64,000 nt of DNA, taken from positions 124,001 to 188,000 of the forward strand of contig CAVQQP010000019.1 in the NCBI GenBank assembly GCA_963714995.1. The letters run 5' to 3'. Source of the stretch: Prado023 sp963714995 (GTDB taxonomy: Bacteria > Actinomycetota > Actinomycetes > S36-B12 > CAIYMF01). How positions within the stretch are numbered: the stretch's first letter is position 1; each line of letters starts with the position of its first letter. Shown one piece after another: positions 36,848 to 46,035 of this stretch. Both the position numbers and the translations under genes were made by a program. The notes beneath the pieces are model-generated. The model was not told the DNA's origin, did not search any database, and saw only the letters and a program-made list of their open reading frames with translations.

Positions 36848-38416
36848 TCAGCCGTGGGTCGGGAAGCCCAGGTTGATGCCGCCGTGGCTCGGGTCGAGCC
36901 AGCGGGAGGTCACGACCTTGCCGCGGGTGAAGAAGTGCACGCCCTCGGTGCCGTGGGCGTGGGTGTCGCCGAACAGCGAGGACTTCCAGCCGCCGAACGA
37001 GTAGTACGCCATCGGCACGGGGATCGGGACGTTGATCCCGATCATCCCGACCTCGACCTCGTCCTGGTAGCGCCGGGCCGCACCTCCGTCGTTGGTGAAG
37101 ATCGCCGTCCCGTTGCCGTACGGGTGGTCGTTCACCAGCTTCAAGCGCCGCCTCGTAGGAGTCCACGCGCACCACGGACAGCACCGGTCCGAAGATCTCG
37201 TCGGTGTAGATGCTCATGTCCGGGGTGACGTTGTCGAACAGCGTGGGCCCGAGCCAGAAGCCATCGGCGTCGCCGTCGACGACCGGGTCACGGCCGTCCA
37301 CGACCAGCGTCGCGCCCGCGGCCTCGCCGGCGTCGACGTAGGAGGCCACCTTGTCGCGGTGCACGCCCGTGACCAGCGGGCCCATGTCGCAGCCGCGCCG
37401 GCCGTCGCCGGTGCGCAGCGTGGCCATCCGCTCGGCGATCTTGGCCACGAGCGGATCGGCGCAGTCGCCGACGGCCACCAGGGCCGAGATCGCCATGCAG
37501 CGCTCCCCCGCCGATCCGAAGCCGGCGTTGACCGCGGCGTCGGCGGCAAGGTCGAGGTCGGCGTCGGGCAGGACCACCATGTGGTTCTTCGCCCCGCCGA
37601 GGGCCTGGACGCGCTTGCCGTGCGCCGTCCCGGTCTCGTAGACGTACTTGGCGATCGCGGTGGACCCGACGAACGAGATGGCCTTGACGTCCGGGTGGGT
37701 GAGCAGCGCGTCGACGGCGACCTTGTCGCCGTGCACCACGTTGAACACGCCGTCGGGCAGGCCGGCCTCCTTCCACAGCTCGGCGACGAAGTTGGCTGCG
37801 CTGGGGTCCTTCTCGCTCGGCTTGACGATCACGGTGTTGCCCGCGGCGATCGCGATCGGGAAGAACCACATCGGGACCATCGCCGGGAAGTTGAACGGCG
37901 AGATGATGCCGACCACGCCCAGCGGCTTGCGCATCGAGTACACGTCCACGCTGGTCGACACGCCCGAGGAGTAGCCGCCCTTGAGCAGGTGCGGGATGCC
38001 GCAGGCGAACTCCACGACCTCCAGGCCGCGGGTGACCTCGCCCGAGGGCGTCGGAGAGCACCTTGCCGTGCTCGTCGGTGATGATCGCGGCGAGCTCCTC
38101 CTTGCGCTCGTTGAGCAGCTCGCGGAACGCGAACAGGACCTGCACCCGCTTCGTCAGCGAGGTGGTGCCCCACTCGGCGAAGGCGGCCTTCGCGGCGGCG
38201 ACGGCCTCATCCATGATCCGGACGGAGGCGAAGTCGACAGTGCCGCTGACCCTTGCCGGTGGCCGGGTCGTAGATGTCGCCGCTGCGCTCCGGATCGATC
38301 AGGTCCACGGCCTTGTCGCGCAGGGCCGTCAGCGCGGCGCCCACCCTGTCGGCGGGGACCTCGGACTCGGTGGCGACGTACGGTGCGCCGTTGATCCAGT
38401 GGGTGACGTGCTTCAT
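36848..38416 (-). CDS. mmsA: CoA-acylating methylmalonate/malonate-semialdehyde dehydrogenase, three frameshifts
   Basis: It oxidises malonate or methylmalonate semialdehyde to acetyl- or propionyl-CoA. From ATG 38416 (GAGAGG upstream) the frame reads MKHVTHWINGAPYVA. It must be joined across three shifts, near 38250, 38042 and 37146, each an extra base. Signatures: ISPFNFPAMVPMWFFPIAIA, the Cys in FGSAGERCMAISAL, and the CoA-type tail TRGKVVTSRWLDPSHGG. Repaired length is about 521 residues. Two of the shifts are single extra Gs in short G runs. An ATG at 38506 overlapping the upstream stop would add 30 low-complexity residues. In this setting it could finish beta-alanine or valine-type catabolism. 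Confidence 0.88.
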
Positions 38417-38502
38417 GGGTGCCTCTCGGTTCGCGGTGGTGGGGTCGGTGTCAGTCGTCAGGTCGGGGGCGGGCGTGGTGTCGGGCGAGTTCCCAGTGTC
38501 GG

Positions 38503-39924
38503 TCATGAGTCGAACCCGAGTCCCATCCGGTCCAGGGTGCGCAACCACAGGTTGCGCCGTCCGCCGGCGTTGTCGGCCCGGTCCAGGGACCACCGGGTCA
38601 GCCCGACGGCGGGGCTGCGGATCGGCTCTGGTGGGAACGGGATCGGCTTGGTGCGCACCATCGTCAGGCGGGTCCGCTCAGTCTCCCGCCCGGCAAGGAG
38701 GTCCAGCATCACCTGGGCGCCGAACCGTGTGGCGCCGACGCCGAGGCCGGTGTACCCCACGCTGTAGGCCACACGGCCGCCCATCGCCGTGCCCCAGAAG
38801 GCGCTGAAGCGCGAGCAGGTGTCGATCGCCCCACCCCACGCGTGCGAGAACCTCAGGCCCTCCAGCTGCGGGAACGTCTGGAAGAAGTTCTCGGCCAGCA
38901 CGGCGTTCGTGGCGTCGTCGCGGTTGAGGTGCGGACCCATCCGGCTGCCGTAGTGGTAGATGGCCTCGAACCCGCCCCAGAGGATGCGCCCGTCGACGGT
39001 CGGCCGGGTGTAGTGGAACTGGTTGTTGCTGTCCCCGATCCCGCCGCCGAACTCCCACCCGATGCTGTCCCACTGTGCCGCGGTCAGGGGCTCGGTCATG
39101 AGCGCGTAGTCGTAGACCGGGATGATGAACGGCCGCACGCGGCGCAGGAGGTTCGGGTACGCGCTGGTGCCGATGGCGACCTGCCCGGCCAGCACCCGCC
39201 CGTGCGGGGTGCGCACCGCGACCCCCGCCCCGCTCGCCTCCAGCTCGTGGACGGGCGAGTGCTCGTGCACCCGCACGCCCAGGGACGTCACGACCCGGGC
39301 CAGCTCCCAGTTCAGCTTGGCGGGGTCGACCAGCGCGACGCCGTCGCGGTTCAGCACGCCGCCCCGGTAGAGCGGGGAGTTGACCATGGCGCGGGTTGCG
39401 GGCCCGTCGAGGAACTCCAGGTGCTCACCGTAGGGAGCCACCAGCTCCGGGAGCTCGGCCAGCTCCGCGACCTGGTGGTCCTCGGTGGCGACGTCGAGCT
39501 CCCCGGCCCGGGCGAAGTCGACCTCCATGCCGTAGCGGGTGATCGTGCCCTCGATGGCCGACAGGTTGGCCTGGCCCTGGCGGGTCAGCTCGGCCATCTC
39601 GTCGGGCCAGCGCGAGAGCCCGTTGCTGAAGCCATGGGTGATCGAGGCGGCCATGAACCCCCCGTTGCGCCCCGAGGCCCCGTCCGCGATCCGATCGCCC
39701 TCCAGGACCAGGACGTCCAGGCCGGGGTCGGCCTCCTTGGCCAGCAGCGCGGTCCACATGCCCGTGTAGCCGCCGCCGACGATCACCAGATCGGCCGTCG
39801 TGTCCTCGACCAGGGCGGTGGTGGCCTCCGGGCGCCCGGGACGGTCCAGCCAGAAGGGGGCGTGCGTGACGTCGGCGAGCGCGCGTCGGGAGGACGGGCG
39901 GATGCGGCTACGTGAGTACGGCAC
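38503..39924 (-). CDS. FAD-dependent amine oxidoreductase (DadA/PuuB-like), copy 1
   Basis: About 473 residues from GTG 39924 (a GTG at 39936 is also possible). The N-terminal FAD-binding fold is ADLVIVGGGYTGMWTALLAKE, with a second FAD contact in RNGGFMAASITHG and a C-terminal GYTGLGVGATRFGAQ. This is the DAO family that contains D-amino-acid and gamma-glutamylputrescine oxidases. It gives the imine or aldehyde plus H2O2 or reduced quinone. The substrate is not resolved, but its operon partner mmsA and the nearby pot genes favour an amine. The stop overlaps the optional upstream start of mmsA. Confidence 0.75.
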   Translation of the reverse strand: MPYSRSRIRPSSRRALADVTHAPFWLDRPGRPEATTALVEDTTADLVIVGGGYTGMWTALLAKEADPGLDVLVLEGDRIADGASGRNGGFMAASITHGFSNGLSRWPDEMAELTRQGQANLSAIEGTITRYGMEVDFARAGELDVATEDHQVAELAELPELVAPYGEHLEFLDGPATRAMVNSPLYRGGVLNRDGVALVDPAKLNWELARVVTSLGVRVHEHSPVHELEASGAGVAVRTPHGRVLAGQVAIGTSAYPNLLRRVRPFIIPVYDYALMTEPLTAAQWDSIGWEFGGGIGDSNNQFHYTRPTVDGRILWGGFEAIYHYGSRMGPHLNRDDATNAVLAENFFQTFPQLEGLRFSHAWGGAIDTCSRFSAFWGTAMGGRVAYSVGYTGLGVGATRFGAQVMLDLLAGRETERTRLTMVRTKPIPFPPEPIRSPAVGLTRWSLDRADNAGGRRNLWLRTLDRMGLGFDS

Positions 39925-40153
39925 CAGATATCGCACTCCAGGTGAGCCGCCCCGGGTCCTCCGGACGATACGGCCGCGCGGTCGGTGGACCAGCGCCACT
40001 CGTCTAACCGCAACCGGGCCAGTGTAGCGGGAGGTGACATCCCAGGCGATGCAGCGACGAGCCACGCACCCCCGGAGACCTCACCCGATCCACTAGATTG
40101 GTCCCGAAGTCCACATCAGGCGACGAGCGCCCGCGCCGACGGGAGGTGCCCCC

Positions 40154-41707
40154 ATGACCGAACCCACCGTGGGGTCGCCGCTGTCGATGCACGACCCCCG
40201 CCAGGTCGGTCCGTGGACCATCCACTCGCGCCTGGGCGCCGGTGGCATGGGCGTGGTGTTCTACGCCTCCGCCCCCGGGCACGAGGGCGTTGCCCTGAAG
40301 GTGATCCGTCCCGGGCTGCTCGACGTCCCCGCCACCCGCGACCGGTTCCGCAGGGAGGTCGCGATCCTGCGCTCGGTGCACGACGCGCACATCAGCGAGT
40401 TCCTGGCCGCCGACCTCGAGTCCGAGCCCGCGTGGCTGGCCATCGAGTACGTGAGCGGGCCGACCCTGCGCGACCGGATCTCCGAGGACGGGCCGCTGCC
40501 TGAGGACGAGTGGTGGCAGCTCGCCCGCGGGATGGCCCAGGCCCTGGCCGTCCTCGACGCCCACCGGATCACCCATCGCGACCTCAAGCCGGGGAACGTG
40601 ATCCTCGGTGAGCGCGGTCCTGAGCTCATCGACTTCGGCATCGCCCACCCCGAGGATGCCACGTCGTTGACTGCCACCGGCCTGGTCACGGGCAGCCCCT
40701 CGTGGCTCTCCCCCGAGCAGGCGACGCTCGAGCCGACCGGCCCGCCGAGCGACATCTTCGCCCTCGGATCCCTGCTCGCGTACGCCGCGACCGGGCGACC
40801 CCCGTTCGGCGAGGGCGCGTCGGTCGCCGTGCTGATGAGCATCGCCACGCGCGAGCCCGACCTCGTCGGGATCGACCCGAATCGCGCTGCCCTGCTGCAG
40901 CGGATGCTGGCCAAGGACCCCGCCCGCCGTCCCACCGCCCGTCAGGTGCTGGACCGCGTGCGCGGCAGCACGACGGGGGGGACGACCCTGACCGATCTGC
41001 CGGTGGCGGCTCCCGCCCTGTCGGGGGCCGCGGCTGCGCCCGCAACGGCTGCGCCCGCAGCACCCCGGCCCGCCCCTGTCGCGCCCGCGCCCACACCCGC
41101 TCCCGGACCACCATCCGCACCCGCCTCCCCGCCGCCCCGCCCGTCGGACCAGACGCTCGTGGCGCCGCCCAGCGGCAGCGCCCCCGCCCCGCCCCCGGTC
41201 CGCCCCCGCACCGCCGGCAGCCCGAGGACGCCCGGGCCGCGCACGGCAGCGGCCCAACGGCGCCGGGCGAACCGCCGCCGTGCGCTCGTGGCCGTCCTGG
41301 CCGGGCTCGCGCTGCTCGTCGCCGGGTGGTTCCTGGTCCAGTCCCTGGGGGGCAGCGACTCCGATGGTGGCTCCGGGTCCGGCTCCTCCACGGGTGCGCC
41401 GCCCTCGGCCGCCGACGCGCCGCCTGCCCCCAGCGACGACCAGCTCAGGGACGGCGACTGGCTTCTGGAGACCTACCGCCTGGACAACACGGACTCGGGA
41501 CTCGTCGTCTCCGGCACGGTGCGCAACACCGGGGATGCCGCCGCCTCGGCTGACCTGACCACGTGGGTGTACCTGGGCTCCGAGTCCCTGGGGTCGGTGG
41601 CCACCACCCTCACCGACGTCCCCGCCGGGGCCTCCGTCCCGGTCACGATGACCGGCGACGGCGTGTGGAAGCCGGGCCAGAAGGTCGTCCTGCTCCAGGC
41701 CTCCTGA
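40154..41707 (+). CDS. Transmembrane Ser/Thr protein kinase
   Basis: 517 residues. A PknB-type kinase domain occupies residues ~20–280: glycine loop LGAGGMGVVFYAS, the VALKV Lys, HRDLKPGN at ~141–148, DFG at ~160, and SWLSPEQ in place of the APE motif. A long Pro/Ala-rich linker follows (about residues 285–365), then a single transmembrane helix (about residues 376–398). The extracellular part has an acidic, Gly/Ser-rich linker and a small beta domain (LVVSGTVRNTGDAAASADLT) resembling FxLYD-type sensors. No PASTA repeats are present. The ligand is unknown. It is convergent with potC and divergent from the FAD oxidase. Confidence 0.88.
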   Translation: MTEPTVGSPLSMHDPRQVGPWTIHSRLGAGGMGVVFYASAPGHEGVALKVIRPGLLDVPATRDRFRREVAILRSVHDAHISEFLAADLESEPAWLAIEYVSGPTLRDRISEDGPLPEDEWWQLARGMAQALAVLDAHRITHRDLKPGNVILGERGPELIDFGIAHPEDATSLTATGLVTGSPSWLSPEQATLEPTGPPSDIFALGSLLAYAATGRPPFGEGASVAVLMSIATREPDLVGIDPNRAALLQRMLAKDPARRPTARQVLDRVRGSTTGGTTLTDLPVAAPALSGAAAAPATAAPAAPRPAPVAPAPTPAPGPPSAPASPPPRPSDQTLVAPPSGSAPAPPPVRPRTAGSPRTPGPRTAAAQRRRANRRRALVAVLAGLALLVAGWFLVQSLGGSDSDGGSGSGSSTGAPPSAADAPPAPSDDQLRDGDWLLETYRLDNTDSGLVVSGTVRNTGDAAASADLTTWVYLGSESLGSVATTLTDVPAGASVPVTMTGDGVWKPGQKVVLLQAS

Positions 41708-41728
41708 CCGGCCGGACGCACCCGCGCA

Positions 41729-41746
41729 CCGTCACCAACGTGACGG
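41729..41746. terminator. Hairpin between kinase and potC
   Basis: Stem CCGTCAC/GTGACGG with a CAAC loop at 41729–41746. It lies inside a wider inverted repeat, TGACCGGCCG (41705–41714) with CGGCCGGTCA (41744–41753). It overlaps the potC stop (41732–41734) and follows the kinase stop by 21 bases, so it likely serves both genes. Confidence 0.55.
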
Positions 41747-42640
41747 CCGGTCAGGACCGCCTACGACCTTGGCGCGCCTCCGGCGGGAGCTGACGATCTG
41801 CCCGACCAGCACCAGCGCCAGTGCCCCGAAGAACATGATCGACGCGATCACGTTGACCTGCGGCGGGATCCCGCGCTGGGCGGCGCCCCAGATGTACATC
41901 GGGAAGGTCACGGTCGAGCCGGAGTTGAAGTTGGTGATGATGAAGTCGTCGAACGACAGCGAGAACGCCAGGAGCGCGGCGCCCATGATGCCCGGGGCCA
42001 CCAGGGGCAGCGTCACGTGCCGGAAGGTGGACCTCTCGTCGGCGTAGAGGTCCATGGCCGCCTGCTCCAGCCGCGGGTCGAGCCCGGACAGCCGCGCCTT
42101 GACCGTGACGACGACGAAGCTGATCACGAACATGATGTGGGCGATCAGGATCGTCCAGAAGCCCAGCGGCATCTGCCAGGAGCCCCAGTACATGTTCAGG
42201 AACAGTGCCAGCAGCGAGGAGCCCAGGACGACCTCGGCCGTGGCCATCGGCAGGAAGATCAGCAGGTTGGTCGTCGAGCGACCGCGGAACCGGTGGCGGA
42301 CCAGCGCGAACGAGATCATCGTGCCGAGCAGGGTGCCCACGATGGTCGCGAAGAGTGCGATCGTCGCCGAGACCCCCACGGCCTCGCAGATCGTCGGGTC
42401 GCTGCAGATGTTCAGCCAGGCATCGAGGGAGAACTCGTTCCACCGGGTGTTCTGCCGCCCGGCGGGGTCGTTGAAGGAGAAGATGACCACGACAGCGATG
42501 GGCAGGAACATGTACATCAGGGCCAGGGCCGAGTACAGCGCCAGTGTGTGCTCGCGGATCCACGAGACGATCCGATGACCGGTCGACAGGGTCGCCGGCT
42601 CGGATCCGACCAGGGCGGGATCGAGGTTGGTGGTGGCCAT
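41732..42640 (-). CDS. potC: Spermidine/putrescine ABC permease PotC
   Basis: 302 residues with six transmembrane segments, beginning with LYSALALMYMFLPIAVVVIF and ending with a short basic tail (SSRRRRAKVV). The EAA-type loop that contacts the ATPase reads LEQAAMDLYADERSTFRHVTLP. It starts by a TGATG overlap with potB (42638–42642), so it is translated with it. It forms a channel with PotB for substrate delivered by PotD. It is the last gene of the ALDH–potD–potA–potB–potC operon. Confidence 0.93.
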   Translation of the reverse strand: MATTNLDPALVGSEPATLSTGHRIVSWIREHTLALYSALALMYMFLPIAVVVIFSFNDPAGRQNTRWNEFSLDAWLNICSDPTICEAVGVSATIALFATIVGTLLGTMISFALVRHRFRGRSTTNLLIFLPMATAEVVLGSSLLALFLNMYWGSWQMPLGFWTILIAHIMFVISFVVVTVKARLSGLDPRLEQAAMDLYADERSTFRHVTLPLVAPGIMGAALLAFSLSFDDFIITNFNSGSTVTFPMYIWGAAQRGIPPQVNVIASIMFFGALALVLVGQIVSSRRRRAKVVGGPDRPSRW

Positions 42641-43560
42641 CAGAGCAGCTCCTCCGTCCCGGCGCGCCGGACGTAGATCGTCACGATGACCAGGATCGTC
42701 GCCATGAGGATGAAGCTCAGGGCCGATGCGATCGGGTAGTCGCGGACGATGATGAACTGGCTGTCGATCACCGAGCCGATCATCCGGTCGTTGGTCGATC
42801 CCAGGAGCTTGGCGTTGATGTAGTCACCGGCCGCTGGGATGAACGTGAGAAGCGTGCCCGCGACGACTCCGGGCATCGACAGCGGCCAGATCACCTTGCG
42901 GAAGGTCGTGAACGGTGTCGCGTACAGGTCGGCGCCCGCCTCATTGAGCCGCGGATCGATCTTGTCCAGGGCCGCGTAGAGCGGGAGGATCATGAACGGC
43001 AGGAAGTTGTAGGTGATGCCGGTGACGACTGCGATCGGGGTGTTGAGGATGCGGTCGGCCGGAAGCAGGTTCAGCGCGTTCATCACCTCGACGATGAAGC
43101 TCTCGTCAGCCAGGATCGTCTTCCACGCGTAGGTCCGGATCAGGAACGACGCGAAGAACGGCGCCACGATGAGCACCAGCAGCAGCGCCTTGAACCGGCC
43201 GGCCTTGAAGGCGATGAAGTACGCCAGCGGGTAGGCGATCGCAAGGGCCAGCACCGTTGCGATGCCCGCGTAGACGAACGAGCGCAGGTACTGCTCCCCG
43301 TAGCGCTCGAGCGCCTCGGTGTAGTTGGCGAAGTCCCAGTTGAAGTAGTAGCCGTCGTCGGGGTTGTCACTGACCGGTGACTGCAGGGAGGTCGAGAACA
43401 GGGAGACCAGCGGGATCACGAAGAACACGGCCAGCCAGGCCATGCCCGGCAGGAGCAACCAGTACGGGGTCGAGCGCTTGCTCGGCAGGCCCGTCCCCGG
43501 GCTCACGGGCGTGGGTGCGCCGGCGATCTCGATCGCCGGACTGGCGGCGGGGATCTGCAC
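42640..43560 (-). CDS. potB: Spermidine/putrescine ABC permease PotB
   Basis: 306 residues from GTG 43560. A ~30-residue Pro-rich N-terminus precedes six transmembrane segments (first WLLLPGMAWLAVFFVIPLV). The EAA loop is LNEAGADLYATPFTTFRKVIWP. The stop overlaps the potC start, and the start is three bases after the potA stop. With PotC it makes the translocation path of a polyamine importer. The polyamine assignment rests on the PotA–D set rather than on a residue in this subunit. Confidence 0.92.
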   Translation of the reverse strand: MQIPAASPAIEIAGAPTPVSPGTGLPSKRSTPYWLLLPGMAWLAVFFVIPLVSLFSTSLQSPVSDNPDDGYYFNWDFANYTEALERYGEQYLRSFVYAGIATVLALAIAYPLAYFIAFKAGRFKALLLVLIVAPFFASFLIRTYAWKTILADESFIVEVMNALNLLPADRILNTPIAVVTGITYNFLPFMILPLYAALDKIDPRLNEAGADLYATPFTTFRKVIWPLSMPGVVAGTLLTFIPAAGDYINAKLLGSTNDRMIGSVIDSQFIIVRDYPIASALSFILMATILVIVTIYVRRAGTEELL

Positions 43561-43563
43561 GGG

Positions 43564-44766
43564 TCAGCTCCCCACGGTCGGCGTGGGCGCAAGCCCCGCC
43601 TCCACGTCGGAGGCCGAGTAGTGCCCGACCTCGAGCAGGTCGTCGTCGATGCCGGCATTCAGGTCGTCGCCACCATCGAGGCCGAACGTGTGGCCCGGCT
43701 CCCAGGAGACGGTGACCGTGTCGCCGACCACCGGACGATCCGCCGAGCTCATGTTCTGCTCGAAGGCGATGAGCTCCTGCCCCCAGGCCGTCGCGACCAG
43801 GTACTGCGTGGACACGCCCACGAACGAGGCATCGGTGATGACCCCGCCCAACGTGTTGCGCCCGGCAGGCACCTCGGCCCCGGACCGGTGCAGGTGCAGC
43901 TTCTCCGGTCGGACCCCCAGGATCACCCGGTCGGAGTCGGTGCTCACCTTCGCGGCAGGCAGGGTCAGCACCTGCCCGAACGCCTTCACCGTGACCATGT
44001 CACCGCGGCCCACGACGGTCCCCGGGAGCATGTTGGACTGGCCCAGGAAGTTGGCCGCGAACGCGGTGCGGGGCGTGTCGTAGATCTCCTGCGGGGCGCC
44101 GAGCTGCTCGATCCGTCCGGAGTTCATCACCGCGATGGTGTCGGCCATCGTCATGGCCTCCTCCTGGTCGTGGGTGACGTGGACGAAGGTGATCCCCACC
44201 TCGGTCTGGATCCTCTTCAGCTCGATCTGCATCTGCCGACGGAGCTTGAGGTCCAGGGCGCCCAGGGGCTCGTCGAGCAGCAGGACGTCCGGCCGGTTGA
44301 TCAGGGCGCGGGCCACGGCCACGCGCTGCTGCTGGCCGCCGGACATCTGGGCGGGCTTGCGGCGCGCCATCGACGTGAGCTCGACGAGCTCGAGCATCGC
44401 GTTCACCTGCGCGTCGACGTTCTTCTCACCGCGCCGGCGCAGGCCGAACGCCACGTTCTCGAAGATGTCCATGTGCGGGAACAGGGCGTAGGACTGGAAC
44501 ACCGTGTTGACCGGGCGCTTGTAGGGCTTCAGGGCGGTGATGTCCTGCTCCCCCACCCGGATCATCCCCGCGGTGGGCACCTCGAGGCCCGCGACCATGC
44601 GCAGCGTCGTGGTCTTGCCGCAGCCCGAGGGGCCCAGGAGGGCGAAGAACGACCCTGCGGGGATGGTCAGCGACAGGTCGTCGACCGCGGCGTGGTCGCC
44701 GTACCGCTTGGTGAGGCGGACCAGGTGGAGGTCCTCGACCTGCTTGGCAGTGTCCGTGGAAGCCAT
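43564..44766 (-). CDS. potA: Spermidine/putrescine ABC ATPase PotA
   Basis: 400 residues. Walker A is LLGPSGCGKTTTLRMVAGLE, the signature motif MSGGQQQRVAVARAL, and Walker B plus D-loop VLLLDEPLGALDLKLR, with the switch His in VHVTHDQEEAMTMAD. The C-terminal third is the TOBE-type regulatory domain (VILGVRPEKLHLHRS). This size and order are those of PotA. It energises uptake through PotBC. Polyamine versus other amine substrates cannot be split on the ATPase alone. Confidence 0.93.
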   Translation of the reverse strand: MASTDTAKQVEDLHLVRLTKRYGDHAAVDDLSLTIPAGSFFALLGPSGCGKTTTLRMVAGLEVPTAGMIRVGEQDITALKPYKRPVNTVFQSYALFPHMDIFENVAFGLRRRGEKNVDAQVNAMLELVELTSMARRKPAQMSGGQQQRVAVARALINRPDVLLLDEPLGALDLKLRRQMQIELKRIQTEVGITFVHVTHDQEEAMTMADTIAVMNSGRIEQLGAPQEIYDTPRTAFAANFLGQSNMLPGTVVGRGDMVTVKAFGQVLTLPAAKVSTDSDRVILGVRPEKLHLHRSGAEVPAGRNTLGGVITDASFVGVSTQYLVATAWGQELIAFEQNMSSADRPVVGDTVTVSWEPGHTFGLDGGDDLNAGIDDDLLEVGHYSASDVEAGLAPTPTVGS

Positions 44767-44797
44767 GGCTGATGCTCTCCTGTGCTCGCGGGTGCGG

Positions 44798-46012
44798 TCA
44801 GTTGCCGATGAGGGACTGGAATGCCTGGTCGTACTTGACCTGCTCCGAGGAGGAGAGCGCCTTGAAGATGTGGACGTTGGTGAGGTCGTCCTCCGTGGGG
44901 AAGATCAGCGGGTTGTCCACGAGGCTCGGGTCGATCTTCTCCATCGCCTCCCGCGCTCCGGCGACCGGGCAGATGTACTGCACCCACGCGGCAAGCTCAG
45001 CGGCGATCTGCGGGTCGTAGTACCAGTCCATGAGCCGCTCGGCGTTGTTCTTGTGCCTGGCCATGGCCGGGACCATCATGTTGTCGGTCCACAGCATCCC
45101 GCCGGACTCGGGGATCAGGAAGTTGTACGTGTAGTCCGGGACGTCGAGCGCGGCCACGTCCCCCGACCACGCGATCGCGGCCACCACGTCGCCGGTCTCC
45201 ATGGCGGCGATGTAGTCGTTGCCCGACACCTGCCGGATCTGGCCGGAGTCGATCTGCTTCTGCAGCTCGGCGATCGCGGCGTTGAAGTCGTCCTCGGTGA
45301 AGTCCGCCGGGTCGTTGCCCTGCTCGAGCATGACCAGTCCGACGGAGTCACGCATCTCCGACAGCATCGTGATCCGCCCCTTGAGCGCGGGGTCCCAGAG
45401 CTCGGAGATCGTGCGGATCTCGGTCTTGCCCGTGAGCTCCTTGAGCAGCACCTCGTTGAAGCCCAGGCCCGCGTAGCCGGACTGCCAGGGCAGGCTCTGG
45501 TCACGCTCGGGGTCGAAGGAGACCCCCTGCAGCGCGGGCAGGAGGTTGCGCGCATTGGGCACCCAGGCGCGGTCGAACTTCTGCGCGTAGCCCTTGCGGA
45601 TCCACTCCGCGGCCTTCCAGTCGGTCAGCACCACGATGTCGCGGTCGATGTCCTGACCGGCCTCCAGCTGAGGGCGCACCTTGGCGTCGAACTCCGCGTT
45701 GTCGTTGATGTCCTCGCGGTAGTCGACCGAGATGCCGGACTGCTCCATGAACCGGTCGAGCGTGGGACGGTTGCCGTCGTCGTCCTCGTCGATGTACGAC
45801 ACCCAGTTGGAGAAGTTCAGCTGCTTGTCGGTGGCCGACTGGTCCGGCTGGGTCTTGGCCGGGATCTCCTCGCCGCTGGTGCTCGAGCTCGTGCGCGGCG
45901 GTCGGGCCCCGCAGGCCGCCGCCACCATCGCCGCCCCGCCGATGCCCGCGGCCTGCAGGACGCGCCGGCGTGGCAGCGGGCCGCTGGCCCTGGGGGTGCT
46001 CAGATCCGTCAT
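44798..46012 (-). CDS. potD: Polyamine-binding lipoprotein PotD (Tat-type signal)
   Basis: 404 residues from ATG 46012. The N-terminus has a twin-arginine motif (RRRVLQ, residues 15–20) and a lipobox ending in Cys34 (MVAAAC), so it is probably exported folded and lipid-anchored. The mature protein follows the PotD fold: NFSNWVSYIDEDD, a DIVVLTDWKAAEWIRKGY segment, SLPWQSGYAGLGFN, and the binding residues near MLWTDNMMVPAMARHKNNAE. It supplies substrate to PotBC. It lies 23 bases downstream of the ALDH gene and 31 bases upstream of potA. Confidence 0.92.
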   Translation of the reverse strand: MTDLSTPRASGPLPRRRVLQAAGIGGAAMVAAACGARPPRTSSSTSGEEIPAKTQPDQSATDKQLNFSNWVSYIDEDDDGNRPTLDRFMEQSGISVDYREDINDNAEFDAKVRPQLEAGQDIDRDIVVLTDWKAAEWIRKGYAQKFDRAWVPNARNLLPALQGVSFDPERDQSLPWQSGYAGLGFNEVLLKELTGKTEIRTISELWDPALKGRITMLSEMRDSVGLVMLEQGNDPADFTEDDFNAAIAELQKQIDSGQIRQVSGNDYIAAMETGDVVAAIAWSGDVAALDVPDYTYNFLIPESGGMLWTDNMMVPAMARHKNNAERLMDWYYDPQIAAELAAWVQYICPVAGAREAMEKIDPSLVDNPLIFPTEDDLTNVHIFKALSSSEQVKYDQAFQSLIGN

Positions 46013-46035
46013 CGTTCCTGCCTTGTCTCGTGGGG

